Assembly: GCA_003017855.1 (NCBI GenBank)
Contig: PYER01000020.1
Span: 1 to 44,682, forward strand
DNA length: 44,682 nt
Reading direction: 5' to 3'
Source of the DNA: a filamentous cyanobacterium CCT1
GTDB lineage: Bacteria > Cyanobacteriota > Cyanobacteriia > Phormidesmidales > Phormidesmidaceae
This document shows positions 24,834 through 34,007 of the stretch, piece by piece. The position numbers and the translations under genes were made by a program. Position 1 is the first letter of the stretch. The number at the start of each line of letters is the position of its first letter. The notes below the pieces were generated by a model that had not been told where the DNA came from, did no database searches, and worked only from the letters and a program-made list of their open reading frames with translations.

Positions 24834-27800
24834 ATGCTCGATCGCTTTTGGGAAGTGCTGGGGTACGTCTTTGCCCTCAACGAGGAAGCCTTTCGCATTG
24901 CCACCACGATCCCCAATGGGCAGGGGCTGGCGCTGCTGCTGGTGCTGCTGGCGGGGCTGTCCCAGGGCATCGGTCAGAGCATTATCTTGTTTGTCAATCA
25001 AGTACGACCCGCCCGGTTTGCCCTCAGTCTGGGCATCAACGCGGTGCTGTTTGCCTTTGGCTTTTTGGCCCTGGTGCTGAGCACCTGGTTGGTCACCCTG
25101 GCCCCCTGGACGCGGAGCATTCCCTTTGGCCAGCTGGTGACAGTGCTGGGGGCGGCCTACGCGCCGCTGCTGTTTGCGTTTCTGGGGGCGCTGCCCTACC
25201 TGGGGGTGCCCATTCTCAACCTGCTGGCGGTGTGGCACCTGCTGGCTATGGTAGTGGGGGTAGCCGCGATCGCAAATTTGGGGATCAGCAATGCCTTTGG
25301 CTACGTCGCCCTGGGCTGGGTAGTGCTGTTGGTGCTGCAAAACACCGTTGGTCAGCCCATCGCCAACCTGGGCAAGCGAATTGCCAACCAGGCCGCCGGG
25401 GTAGAGCTCATCACCAACCGCCGCGACCTGATCGAGTCGTATCAGGATCGTCTGGCCGAAACCTCCACCCGCTGGCAGGAGGAGTTTAACCAGCGTATTG
25501 CCGCGTTCAACCAGGGCAACGTTATGGCCGCTGTAACGGGGGAACCGACGGCCCTAGCCATGGCCGGAGCCGGGGAATCGACCGTAGGTGAATCAACCGT
25601 CGCTGTCGATGCTGGCCCCAATGCCGAGCGCTTGGGCAACAGCCTGAAGCCGCTGCTGGGCTTGGTTGCGATCGCGCTGCTAACGGCGATCGTGCTGACC
25701 CTGCTGCGCCCCCTGCGCGAGTGGTGGTTTGGCTGGCTGGCGGGTTTGCCCACCCCAATGCAGCTGGTGCTGAACCTGATCTGGATTGGCCTGGTAGCCC
25801 TGGTGGTGGCCGGGCTGCTGGCCCCGCTCGAAACCCTGGGCTGGTGGGCTGGCTGGTACGACGACGAGGTCAACACCACTGTCAACGCAGGAAATTTAGC
25901 GGATCCCGTGGCCGACCTCAGTCAGATCAGCCGCTACGTGGTGTACCTCGACGGCATTGGCATCTCAAGCTTTGAGTACCTGCCCGACATTGAAGAATTT
26001 CTCGACACCCTGGCCCCCACCCTGCCCCAGGAGGTGGCGCTGATTCGAGGCATCATGCCCTACTCGGTCATGAACGCCCCCCTAGATGAAGATCGGCCCC
26101 TGTCGTTTTTGTGGCGCTATGCCGACCGGCTGCGCTTCGCCAACCCCATGAGCCTGCTGGGTCTGCTGGTTAACATTCGCAACGTGCTGATCGTGGGGGT
26201 GTCTGCCGACAAGCGCTACGGCCCGCTGTACAACCAGGGCATTGCCCAGGTGGTGTTCAACGGGCTGGTCAAGAACGGGTATCCGGTGGGCAGCGGCATT
26301 CCCGTCACCCTGATGGGCTACAGCGGCGGGGGGCAGATGTCGTGCGCCAGTGCCCCCTACCTCAAACGGGCGCTGGGGGCACCCATCGACGTGATTTCCC
26401 TGGGCGGAGTGATCAGCGCCAACATCAATCTGCTCAAGCTCGAGCACCTCTACCATCTGGTCGGCGAAAAGGACGTGGTCGAAAAGCTTGGCCCCAAAAT
26501 TTTTCCGGGTCGCTGGAAACTGTTTCCGCTGTCCTACTGGAACCGGGCCAAGCGCCGAGGCAAGGTTTCCTTCGTTTCGCTGGGGCCGGTGGGGCACCAG
26601 GTGCCGGGGGGCATTCTCGACCCCAAGCTAATCTTGCCCGACGGTCGCAGTGCTCTGGGGCAGACCATCGACACCATCAACGCCATTCTGCAAGGCGACA
26701 TGCTGGAGACCGGGCTAGAGCGCCGCAGCCAGGCCAACAACTACGACATTTTTTGCGCCAATCCTCTGGTGCAGTACCAGAGCTACCCCCTCGACCAGCA
26801 GCCCGATGCTGACCGTTACGTACCGATTAGCGACTGGATTGGGCGGCTGATTTTGCCCCCTAAGAACAGGCGATTTGGCGGTGTTTTCTACGAAATTCAC
26901 CACGCGCCAAGCGATCACCATAAGCTGGTAGGCCAGGTGGTGAAGCTGCGGTGGTCGAACAATCCCCTCACCCAAAAGCTAGTGCAGGCGGTCACCCACG
27001 ACGTGCACTTTAGCGCCGATGCCGAATACGCCAGCCGCTTCAGCGGCGTGATTAACCCGGTGCGGCTCAACCACTGGCTGCGGGTCGATCCGTTAGAGTC
27101 GCTGGCCGGGTCGCTGCCGGAGGACGACATGATTGTGGTGGTAGAAATGCCCCAAGTCATGCTGGATAAAGACGGGGTGACGCTGTTTATTGACGCCCAG
27201 CCCATGGAGGTGACCGGCCGCTACTACGGTTTGGTGCAGTTTATCGAACCCGTCGCGGGTACCGACCAGTGGCGAGTGCGGCACTTCGATCGCGGCAGCC
27301 GAGCCTTTGCTGGCCCCGAGGAGGAGGTGAGCCTGCCCCCGGTCGCCATGATGGAGGTTTACGGCAGCAACCCGTCTACCACCGAAGGAATCGAGACATC
27401 GCCCTACAACGAATCGGGCTGGTACATCTACGGCGCGCCGGATGCCAGCGGCACCTTTGTAGTGCAGTCGCTGGGGCCTCGGGCCCTGTTTCGCCTGCAG
27501 CCCCAGCGGGTAGTGTTTGGTGGGGCGAAAGCGGCCTACCGCTACATCCGTAAAAAAGCGTGGGCTGATGTGGTGGCCCAAAAGGGCCAGGTGGGCTCGG
27601 TACTGTGCACCGCGCGGGATAACGGCCGCCCGGAGGCGATTGCAGCCGCCATCGACGATTGGCAGGTGGGCGATCGCGCCCTCGTTCTGCACACCTACGG
27701 CGGCATCGGCGGCGAGCAAAAAGAACCCGCCGCCGCTACCCCAATTTTCTTTGGCCACTTTGCCTACGGTCGGGCCGAGGTGGTGCACGACCCGCTGGCT

Positions 27801-28499
27801 GACGAGCGCCGGTTTGAGATTCGCTACTACCAGGTCTACGCCCACAACATCGACGGGCTGATCGCAGGCACCATTCACTGGTCGCGGTACCAGGGCGATC
27901 GCCAGCGGGGCTGGCTGGGCACCCGCCCCACCTGTGACATTTTGGTCAAGCTCGATGCCTTTAGCCGCTACTACTACTTTGATGACGAACGCCGGTCGCC
28001 CCTCACCCGCATGGAGGCCCACCTGCAGGCCATGACTGCCCGCTACCGCATTGGCGACGGCACGGGCGGCACCTTTGTTGGCCCTTCCAACAACTGCTCT
28101 CAAGACTCAAACCAGGCGCTGTTTGCCAGCCTGCAAAGCATCGGCATTAGTCTCTACCGCCACGCCGACGCCCTGATCGATCAACACCCCGATCAGGCCG
28201 AGCCCCTACACCAGCTCGCCCTCTTTAACAAAGACCTCAAAGATACGCTGCAGCCACTGGGCGGCCTCCGCCCCGCTTGGGAGAAGAACGAGTTTAACCT
28301 GGGCAGTTCTATCGAAGACGAGCCCATCCGCAACTTAATTATGGGCCTGGGCAGCTGGCGCACGGTGTTTCCCCGCAAGGCCAGCGATGTGGTGGTGCAC
28401 AAGTTTCTCAAGTACGGCGCGTCGGCCTGGGTGCTGCGCACGAGCCAGGTGGGCGGACACAACCCAGCAATTGAGCCGATCGCGCCGATGACGTTCTAG
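24834..28499 (+). CDS. Large membrane protein: Yip1-like region, alpha/beta-hydrolase and Cys-containing C-terminal domain
   Basis: The 1221-residue protein opens with about 190 residues holding five or so hydrophobic spans in a Yip1-like arrangement. A soluble loop and two further spans (roughly 265-325) follow. From about 365 a soluble alpha/beta-hydrolase begins (RYVVYLDGIGISSFEYLPDI), with nucleophile Ser 500 in GYSGGGQ and possible catalytic His 588 in GPVGHQ. The last 500 residues are a separate domain containing YYQVYAHNIDGLIAGTIHW, RGWLGTRPTCDILVKLD and GPSNNCSQDSNQALF with Cys 1088. The His-then-Cys order invites comparison with permuted NlpC/LRAT-type hydrolases, but this is a guess. 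I recall related cyanobacterial proteins being annotated as 'predicted Abi (CAAX) protease'. The ATG at 24834 has AAGG four bases upstream. Confidence 0.8.
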   Translation: MLDRFWEVLGYVFALNEEAFRIATTIPNGQGLALLLVLLAGLSQGIGQSIILFVNQVRPARFALSLGINAVLFAFGFLALVLSTWLVTLAPWTRSIPFGQLVTVLGAAYAPLLFAFLGALPYLGVPILNLLAVWHLLAMVVGVAAIANLGISNAFGYVALGWVVLLVLQNTVGQPIANLGKRIANQAAGVELITNRRDLIESYQDRLAETSTRWQEEFNQRIAAFNQGNVMAAVTGEPTALAMAGAGESTVGESTVAVDAGPNAERLGNSLKPLLGLVAIALLTAIVLTLLRPLREWWFGWLAGLPTPMQLVLNLIWIGLVALVVAGLLAPLETLGWWAGWYDDEVNTTVNAGNLADPVADLSQISRYVVYLDGIGISSFEYLPDIEEFLDTLAPTLPQEVALIRGIMPYSVMNAPLDEDRPLSFLWRYADRLRFANPMSLLGLLVNIRNVLIVGVSADKRYGPLYNQGIAQVVFNGLVKNGYPVGSGIPVTLMGYSGGGQMSCASAPYLKRALGAPIDVISLGGVISANINLLKLEHLYHLVGEKDVVEKLGPKIFPGRWKLFPLSYWNRAKRRGKVSFVSLGPVGHQVPGGILDPKLILPDGRSALGQTIDTINAILQGDMLETGLERRSQANNYDIFCANPLVQYQSYPLDQQPDADRYVPISDWIGRLILPPKNRRFGGVFYEIHHAPSDHHKLVGQVVKLRWSNNPLTQKLVQAVTHDVHFSADAEYASRFSGVINPVRLNHWLRVDPLESLAGSLPEDDMIVVVEMPQVMLDKDGVTLFIDAQPMEVTGRYYGLVQFIEPVAGTDQWRVRHFDRGSRAFAGPEEEVSLPPVAMMEVYGSNPSTTEGIETSPYNESGWYIYGAPDASGTFVVQSLGPRALFRLQPQRVVFGGAKAAYRYIRKKAWADVVAQKGQVGSVLCTARDNGRPEAIAAAIDDWQVGDRALVLHTYGGIGGEQKEPAAATPIFFGHFAYGRAEVVHDPLADERRFEIRYYQVYAHNIDGLIAGTIHWSRYQGDRQRGWLGTRPTCDILVKLDAFSRYYYFDDERRSPLTRMEAHLQAMTARYRIGDGTGGTFVGPSNNCSQDSNQALFASLQSIGISLYRHADALIDQHPDQAEPLHQLALFNKDLKDTLQPLGGLRPAWEKNEFNLGSSIEDEPIRNLIMGLGSWRTVFPRKASDVVVHKFLKYGASAWVLRTSQVGGHNPAIEPIAPMTF

Positions 28500-28529
28500 C
28501 CCAGATAGCTTGAGCGGCACGCCATAACT

Positions 28530-28967
28530 TCAATCACCCGTCAGCCGGTTCAGGTAGCGCTCAATTAGCAAAATTGCCACGATGTCGTCAATCGGGCGAG
28601 AAATTTTGCGCAGCGACTGCGGCACCAGCCTCCCCAGCCCCGATGGCGGATACATCTGCCAGTAGCGATCGCGCGCCTCCAGCGTCGTATACCGTTCATC
28701 GACCAGCATAATGCGCGGCGGGTCGGGGAGCTGACTGAGCGTATCTTTCCAGCCTTGAGACGCGGTTTGATCGCCCAGCACAATCATCGAAATGGGAAAC
28801 TGCTGGCGCAGCGCCGTAATTTCATCCAGCACTGCCTCCGCGGCAATCACCTGCTGGTAGCGCAGCATGCGGTCTAGGCCCATAATCGCGAGGCCGCACT
28901 TTTGCCGTCCGGGGTCAAACCCCAAAATCACCGGCTGAGACAGAGGTGGCGGGGTAGACTGGCTCAC
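28530..28967 (-). CDS. YqgF/RuvX-like RNase H-fold nuclease, divergent
   Basis: The 145-residue protein has the YqgF plan: GFDPGRQKCGLAIMG near the start with Asp 18, the central IVLGDQTASQGWKD, then LVDERYTTLEARDRYW, and the final SRPIDDIVAILLIERYL with the paired aspartates. The family includes the pre-16S rRNA processing nuclease YqgF. The first motif differs from the usual LDVGTKRIGVA, and so looks like a cyanobacterial variant beside, or instead of, canonical YqgF. The start is a GTG with no clear ribosome-binding site. It converges with the large hydrolase gene across 30 bases. Confidence 0.82.
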   Translation of the reverse strand: MSQSTPPPLSQPVILGFDPGRQKCGLAIMGLDRMLRYQQVIAAEAVLDEITALRQQFPISMIVLGDQTASQGWKDTLSQLPDPPRIMLVDERYTTLEARDRYWQMYPPSGLGRLVPQSLRKISRPIDDIVAILLIERYLNRLTGD

Positions 28968-28999
28968 GGGGTTTGGGAGTAGGACTGCTCCTTATATTG

Positions 29000-29124
29000 T
29001 GCCACCCCAATTTGATTTGCTCAGAAAATTGTGGTTCCAGCGGCGCATGGGCACCCTAATGTTCTGCCACCCCAATTTGACTTGCTCAGAAAATGGTGGC
29101 TCTGGCCACGCATGGGCGACCTAA
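29000..29124. repeat. Two-copy tandem repeat, 60-base unit
   Basis: Units at 29000-29059 and 29065-29124 match at about 51 of 60 positions and are separated by five bases. Each starts TGCCACCCCAATTTGA and ends in a CCTAA. Within each, CCACC and TTTGA can pair imperfectly with TCAGAAA and GGTGG across a five-base loop, so each unit may form a hairpin. They lie between the 58-residue ORF and the YqgF-like gene. Two units with no conserved short repeat do not make a CRISPR. Confidence 0.8.
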
Positions 29125-29170
29125 AGAACTGGCAAAAAGGCCGATGTCAGCTACGGAGAGAATGTCGGCT

Positions 29171-29347
29171 CTAAACCAGTACTGAGAGGCGATCGGGCTT
29201 GCTTTTGCGCCTCAGAGCAGCGGCCTGGGCTTCATCATCATCAATGCGGCAGTGACCATGGTAATTTGCTTCGCACTCACTCCAGACAGCCTGCCCGCCA
29301 TCTAGCGTACAAACTGAGGGTTTTGCACTAAACTTAGTCGTCAGCAT
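29171..29347 (-). CDS. Small ORF of 58 codons, unknown function
   Basis: On the minus strand an ATG opens a 58-residue frame ending at TAG. The product begins MLTTKFSAKPSVCTLDGGQ and ends SKPDRLSVLV. The middle carries Cys 25, His 30, His 32 and Cys 33 (SECEANYHGHC), with Cys 13 upstream, so metal binding is possible. The amino acid composition looks protein-like rather than random. Against it, an in-frame TAG lies two codons before the ATG and the nearest Shine-Dalgarno-like AGGA is about 19 bases away. It could be a real small protein or the remnant of a longer gene. A perfect CAGCAT/ATGCTG inverted repeat overlaps the start codon. Confidence 0.42.
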   Translation of the reverse strand: MLTTKFSAKPSVCTLDGGQAVWSECEANYHGHCRIDDDEAQAAALRRKSKPDRLSVLV

Positions 29348-29359
29348 CAGCTAATGCTG
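29342..29359. promoter_or_regulatory. Inverted repeat between smc and the 58-codon ORF
   Basis: CAGCAT-CAGCTA-ATGCTG is a perfect six-base inverted repeat with a six-base centre. It overlaps the ATG of the minus-strand small ORF and lies 80 bases before the smc start, so a protein bound here could affect both. Operator function is inference. Confidence 0.35.
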
Positions 29360-29438
29360 CTTTGGATCCTAAAAATAGGGTGGCCAAAAGAAAATTCGCA
29401 TAGTACACTTGTTTCAAGCCCGAGGTTAACGCTGGCCA

Positions 29439-32400
29439 GTGCACATTAAGCGCGTCGAGTTGTCCCATTTTAAGTCGTTTGGGGGTACGACCCAGGTTCC
29501 ACTGCTGCCTGGGTTTACGGTTATTTCTGGCCCCAACGGTTCGGGCAAGTCGAATATTCTAGATGCGCTGCTGTTTGGTTTGGGTCTGGCCAGCTCCAAG
29601 GGCATGCGGGCCGATCGCCTGCCCGATCTGGTCAACCAAAGCCAGATGAGTCGGCGCGCCACCTCTGAGGCCAGCGTCACGGTTACCTTTGACCTCAGCG
29701 ATGTGCCTGCCGAGCTATTCATGGAGGGCAGCGACGATGGGGCGATCGACTTAAGCGACAGCAACAGTCTGACTAATGGTAATGGTCACGGCAGCAACGG
29801 CCCTGGGGAGAGTGGCCACGGCGGCAACGGCCATTCTCCCACGCTAGACATCTCGACCTCTGAGGAGCCCGGTGCCAACCTCGTGCCCTTGCCTGTGGGG
29901 CAGGAGTGGAGTGTTACCCGCAGGCTGCGGGTAACCAGTCAGGGCACCTATACGTCGAACTACTACATCAACGGCGAGCCCTGTACCCTTAATCAGCTCC
30001 ACGAGCAGCTGCAGCGGTTCCATGTCTACCCCGAGGGCTACAACGTGGTGCTGCAGGGAGATGTCACCAGCATCATTTCAATGAACTCCCGCGAGCGGCG
30101 AGAGATCATCGACGAGCTGGCCGGAGTCGCGGCTTTTGACCGCAAGATTGACCAGGCGCGGGGCAAGCTTGAGGCCGTGCGCGACCACGAGGAGCGCTTT
30201 CGGATTGTGGAGCGCGAGCTACAGGCCCAGCTAGAGCGCCTGGCCCAGGATCGGCAAAAGGCGGAAAAATACCAGCGCCTCAAAGAAACCTTTCAGACCA
30301 AGAGCCAGTGGGAGGCGGTGCTGCTGTGGCAGAGCCAGCAGCGGGCGATCGCGGCTCTACAGCAAACCATCGAGCAGGGCGAGGCCAAGTCCACTACGCT
30401 GGCGACGGCCATTGCCCAGGGGCAGGGGGCGATCGCCACCTTAGAAGCCGAGCTGGCCACCCTCAACGCCCACATTCGAGCTATGGGCGAAGACGAGCAC
30501 CTGGCGCTACAGGCCCAGGTCGCTACCCATGAAGCCGAGCTGCGCCAGCTCCAGCGCCAGGAGCAGGAAAACCGCACCGCTACTAACCAGGCCGCCGCCC
30601 AGCGCCGCGACACCGAAATTGCCCGCCAGCAGCAGCAGCGCGACCTGGAGCAGGTGAGTCAGGCGATCGCGGCCCTGACCACTGGCGAACTGGTAGCCCT
30701 CAATGCGGCCAAAGACCAGGTGCAGCAGGCTCTAGAAGAGCGTCGTCAGGCGACCCTGGCGATCGCCTCCGCTTCCCAGACCAGCATTCAGCAGCAGAGC
30801 CAGCTCCGTCAGGCGATCGAAACCCTGCGCCGCGAGCTTGAACCCCAGCGCACCGAGCAGATTCGGCTCCAGGAGCGGCTGCGTCAGCTAGAGCAACAAA
30901 TTGAAGCTTTGACCGAGCAGCGTCACACCCTGGGGGATGGCCCTGCCGCCGCCGAGAATGCTGATTTGAGCGCCCAGCTTGCGGCCGCCGAGGCCGCGAT
31001 TCAGGAGACGGCTGCCAAAATTGCCGCCGCCGAGGCCGAACTCTCGGTGCAGCGCGATACCCAGACCCGCCTGCAAAAAGAGCAGCGCGACAAGCAGCGC
31101 GAACTCGATAAGCTGGAGGCCCAGACCCAGGCCATGCAGGAGAGCCAGGGTACCCACGCCACCCGACTGCTGCTGGAGAGCGGCATGGCAGGTATCAGCG
31201 GGCTGGTAGCGCAGTTGGGCAAGGTTGATCCCAAGTTCCAGCTGGCTCTAGAGATCGCCGCCGGAGCGCGACTGGGCTATCTGGTGGTCGAAGACGATCG
31301 GGTAGCGGCCCAGGGGATTCAGTTTCTCAAGCAGCGCAAGGCGGGACGAGCCACCTTCCTGCCGCTCAACAAAATTCGCGCCCCCCGCTTTACCCCGGTG
31401 CCCGACTGGAAGCGCCCTGACGGATTCTTAGACTACGCCGTTAACCTGATCGACTGCGACCCGCGCTACCGCGACATTTTTGGCTACACCTTTGGCAGCA
31501 CTGTGGTGTTCGACACCCTACAGTCGGCGCGGCAGTACCTGGGCGACTACCGCATCGTCACCCTGGAGGGCGAGATTCTTGAAACCAGCGGAGCCATGAC
31601 CGGGGGCAATGTGTCGTCGCGCTCGGGCAGTCTGCACTTTGGCACCGTCGAACCCGCTGAATCGAGCGAGGCCCAGGCTTTGCGCCAGCGGCTGAGCGAT
31701 ATCGAGGTGATGCTGGAGCGCTGCGATCGCGACCTCAACACCACCTCCGCCACCCTGCAAACCCTCACCCAGTCGCTGATGACCCAGCGCCAGCAGTACC
31801 GCGAGCTACAGCTAGCGGGCGAGCAGCAGCAGGCCCAGCAGCAGCAGCAGGCCCAGCAGCGTGCCACCCTCGCCACCCAGCTCAGCCAGCACCAGCAGGA
31901 GCTAGCCAGCACCCAGACCCGCCTGCAAGAACTAGCTGAGTCGCTCCCCGTGCAGGAGGCTGAAATTGCCCGCCAGCAGCAGGCCCTCAGCGAGCTAGAG
32001 CAGTCCCAGGCCCACAGCGAGTGGCAGCAGGCCCAGGCGGCAGTGGGGCAGCTAGAGGCTCAGCTCAGCGATCGCCAGCAGGAGCTCCAGGCCGCCGAGC
32101 GTCGCCTGCAAGACTTACACACCCAGCGCCAGCAGCTCGATCTCGCCCTTAACCAGGCCCAGCAAACCCTCACGACCCTGGCCCAGCAGCAGGGCGATCG
32201 CGACCAGCAGCTCACCCAGATTCAGCAGCAGCAGACCGGACTGAACGGTGAAATCGCCCAGCTGCGCCAGCAAATGGCCGCCCTCGACCAAACCCTCGCC
32301 ACCGAAAAAGCCGCCCGCGACGAGCTAGAGCAGCGCCTGCGGGCCCAGCGCACCCAGACTCAGCAGCAGGAGTGGGAGCGCCAAAAGCTGATCGAAACCC

Positions 32401-33161
32401 AGCAGGAGCGCCGTCAGCAGTTGGTCGAGGCCCAGGAACTGTTGGCCACCCAGGCGGCAGAGCTGCCCGACCCGCTGCCTGAAATTCCGCCAGAGACCGA
32501 TCTGGAGGAGCTGAGGAAGGAACTGCGATCGCTCCAGCGCCGCATGGAGGCCATGGAGCCCGTCAACATGCTGGCCCTCGAAGAGTACAACCGCACCGAA
32601 GAGCGGCTGGGCGAACTCACCCACAAGCTCACTACCCTTGAAGAAGAACGCACCGAACTGCTGCTGCGGATCGAAACTTTTACTACCCTGCGCCGCCAGG
32701 CGTTCACCGAGGCCTACAACGCCGTCAACGAAAACTTCCAGGCCATCTTTGCCGAACTCTCTGACGGCGACGGCCACCTCCAGCTCGAAGACCCCGAAGA
32801 CCCCTTCAACGGTGGCCTCAACCTGGTCGCCCACCCCAAGGGCAAGCCCGTGCGGCGGCTGGCCTCTATGTCGGGGGGCGAAAAATCGCTCACGGCGCTG
32901 GGGTTTATCTTTGCCCTGCAGCGCTACCGTCCCTCGCCTTTCTACGCTTTCGACGAGGTTGACATGTTTCTCGACGGGGCCAACGTCGAGCGCCTCTCGC
33001 GCATGATCAAGCGCCAGGCGGAGTCGGCCCAGTTTATTGTGGTCAGCCTGCGCCGCCCCATGATCGAGTCGGCCCAGCGCACCATTGGCGTCACCCAAGC
33101 GCGGGGGGCCTACACCCAGGTGCTGGGGATCGACCTGCAGGCTCAGAGCGCCACGCTATAG
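29439..33161 (+). CDS. smc: Chromosome segregation SMC ATPase
   Basis: SMC forms the bacterial condensin ring that compacts and separates chromosomes. The 1240-residue protein has the Walker A GPNGSGKSN at 31-39, a long coiled coil, a hinge at about 515-690 (GISGLVAQLGKV to SGAMTGGNVSSRSGS), a second Gln-rich coiled coil, the ABC signature SMSGGEKS at 1143-1150, and Walker B YAFDEVD with Asp 1172 and Glu 1173. An unusual Gly/Asn/Ser-rich insert of about 40 residues lies within the N-terminal ATPase head at about 100-147, a position where many bacterial SMCs are shorter. The GTG start gives the canonical MHIKRVELSHFKSFGG. ScpA and ScpB are not in this window. Confidence 0.97.
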   Translation: MHIKRVELSHFKSFGGTTQVPLLPGFTVISGPNGSGKSNILDALLFGLGLASSKGMRADRLPDLVNQSQMSRRATSEASVTVTFDLSDVPAELFMEGSDDGAIDLSDSNSLTNGNGHGSNGPGESGHGGNGHSPTLDISTSEEPGANLVPLPVGQEWSVTRRLRVTSQGTYTSNYYINGEPCTLNQLHEQLQRFHVYPEGYNVVLQGDVTSIISMNSRERREIIDELAGVAAFDRKIDQARGKLEAVRDHEERFRIVERELQAQLERLAQDRQKAEKYQRLKETFQTKSQWEAVLLWQSQQRAIAALQQTIEQGEAKSTTLATAIAQGQGAIATLEAELATLNAHIRAMGEDEHLALQAQVATHEAELRQLQRQEQENRTATNQAAAQRRDTEIARQQQQRDLEQVSQAIAALTTGELVALNAAKDQVQQALEERRQATLAIASASQTSIQQQSQLRQAIETLRRELEPQRTEQIRLQERLRQLEQQIEALTEQRHTLGDGPAAAENADLSAQLAAAEAAIQETAAKIAAAEAELSVQRDTQTRLQKEQRDKQRELDKLEAQTQAMQESQGTHATRLLLESGMAGISGLVAQLGKVDPKFQLALEIAAGARLGYLVVEDDRVAAQGIQFLKQRKAGRATFLPLNKIRAPRFTPVPDWKRPDGFLDYAVNLIDCDPRYRDIFGYTFGSTVVFDTLQSARQYLGDYRIVTLEGEILETSGAMTGGNVSSRSGSLHFGTVEPAESSEAQALRQRLSDIEVMLERCDRDLNTTSATLQTLTQSLMTQRQQYRELQLAGEQQQAQQQQQAQQRATLATQLSQHQQELASTQTRLQELAESLPVQEAEIARQQQALSELEQSQAHSEWQQAQAAVGQLEAQLSDRQQELQAAERRLQDLHTQRQQLDLALNQAQQTLTTLAQQQGDRDQQLTQIQQQQTGLNGEIAQLRQQMAALDQTLATEKAARDELEQRLRAQRTQTQQQEWERQKLIETQQERRQQLVEAQELLATQAAELPDPLPEIPPETDLEELRKELRSLQRRMEAMEPVNMLALEEYNRTEERLGELTHKLTTLEEERTELLLRIETFTTLRRQAFTEAYNAVNENFQAIFAELSDGDGHLQLEDPEDPFNGGLNLVAHPKGKPVRRLASMSGGEKSLTALGFIFALQRYRPSPFYAFDEVDMFLDGANVERLSRMIKRQAESAQFIVVSLRRPMIESAQRTIGVTQARGAYTQVLGIDLQAQSATL

Positions 33162-33338
33162 TTATCGCATCTTGCCTCTGAGTGAGGCTACACATTATTA
33201 ATCCATCAAATTTCCATCTCCCCAAAGCAGGATTTCAAATTAAGTACAGTGAAGAAAACGGGCGTTAGCTGCTGCGTCGCGAGTACCTTGGCATACGGAA
33301 CTAAACGCTAGGCCAACCACACGAGGTGTCGTCAAACC

Positions 33339-33941
33339 ATGCTGGTCTATGGTCTTTGCTTTATAGTTGGCGGCATTTTTGTGCTGCTAGCGGCCGTTGG
33401 TGGGCTCGACGGAGTCGATTTTGCGGCCGACTTTGACGTCGACGTCGAAACCCCCGTCAACGTCGATGATATCGATGTCGGCACCCAGATTGACCAGACG
33501 CTGACGGCGCTGCGAAACCGCTGGTGGCTGCCTTTCCTCAGCCTGCGGTTCTGGACCTTTGCCCTCTGCTTTTTTGGCCTCACGGGGCTGCTGCTCACCT
33601 GGGCACAGCCCAATTTGGCTGGATGGCTGACCACCCTTTTGGCGCTGATGATGGGGCTGTTTTGTGGGCTGGTAGCGGCTCTGGTGCTGCGATCGCTCGC
33701 TCAACAGCCAGTCAGCAGCATGATTCGCCCCGACGAGTTGACCGGTCAGATTGCCACGGTAGAAATTCCCTTCGATGCCCACAGCCGGGGCAAAGTTTGC
33801 CTGCGCCTGCGCAACTCGACGATCAGCTTCTTCGCCATGACCCAGGAGGAGCGATCCTTTCAAAAAGGGGATGCGGTACTGGTGGTGGGGTTAGAGCACA
33901 ACAAGCTATGGGTAGCCTCAGCGGAGGGGATAGACAGATAG
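33339..33941 (+). CDS. NfeD-like membrane protein
   Basis: The 200-residue protein has an N-terminal span (LVYGLCFIVGGIFVLLAAVGG), an acidic stretch rich in Asp and Val at about 24-50, and two further spans at about 70-115. A soluble C-terminal region (about 130-195; DELTGQIATVEIPFDAHSRGKV and KGDAVLVVGLEHNKLWV) has the look of the NfeD OB fold. NfeD proteins are usually encoded beside flotillin-type SPFH genes and are thought to work with them in membrane microdomains, which is the arrangement here. The ATG start follows a short upstream gap; the next gene begins 66 bases after the stop. Confidence 0.83.
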   Translation: MLVYGLCFIVGGIFVLLAAVGGLDGVDFAADFDVDVETPVNVDDIDVGTQIDQTLTALRNRWWLPFLSLRFWTFALCFFGLTGLLLTWAQPNLAGWLTTLLALMMGLFCGLVAALVLRSLAQQPVSSMIRPDELTGQIATVEIPFDAHSRGKVCLRLRNSTISFFAMTQEERSFQKGDAVLVVGLEHNKLWVASAEGIDR

Positions 33942-34007
33942 GGGCAGACGGCATCTGCCCATTGGGGAAAAGGCAGCGAGATTGATCCACCTAAGGAGCG
34001 CGTAGGT

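Noticed and set aside
27093-28103. A 336-codon open frame on the minus strand inside the large hydrolase gene
   Set aside because: The forward frame carries the conserved C-terminal blocks; the antisense product shows no recognisable domain.
29000-29124. Possible CRISPR array
   Set aside because: Only two 60-base units with a five-base spacer and no cas genes.
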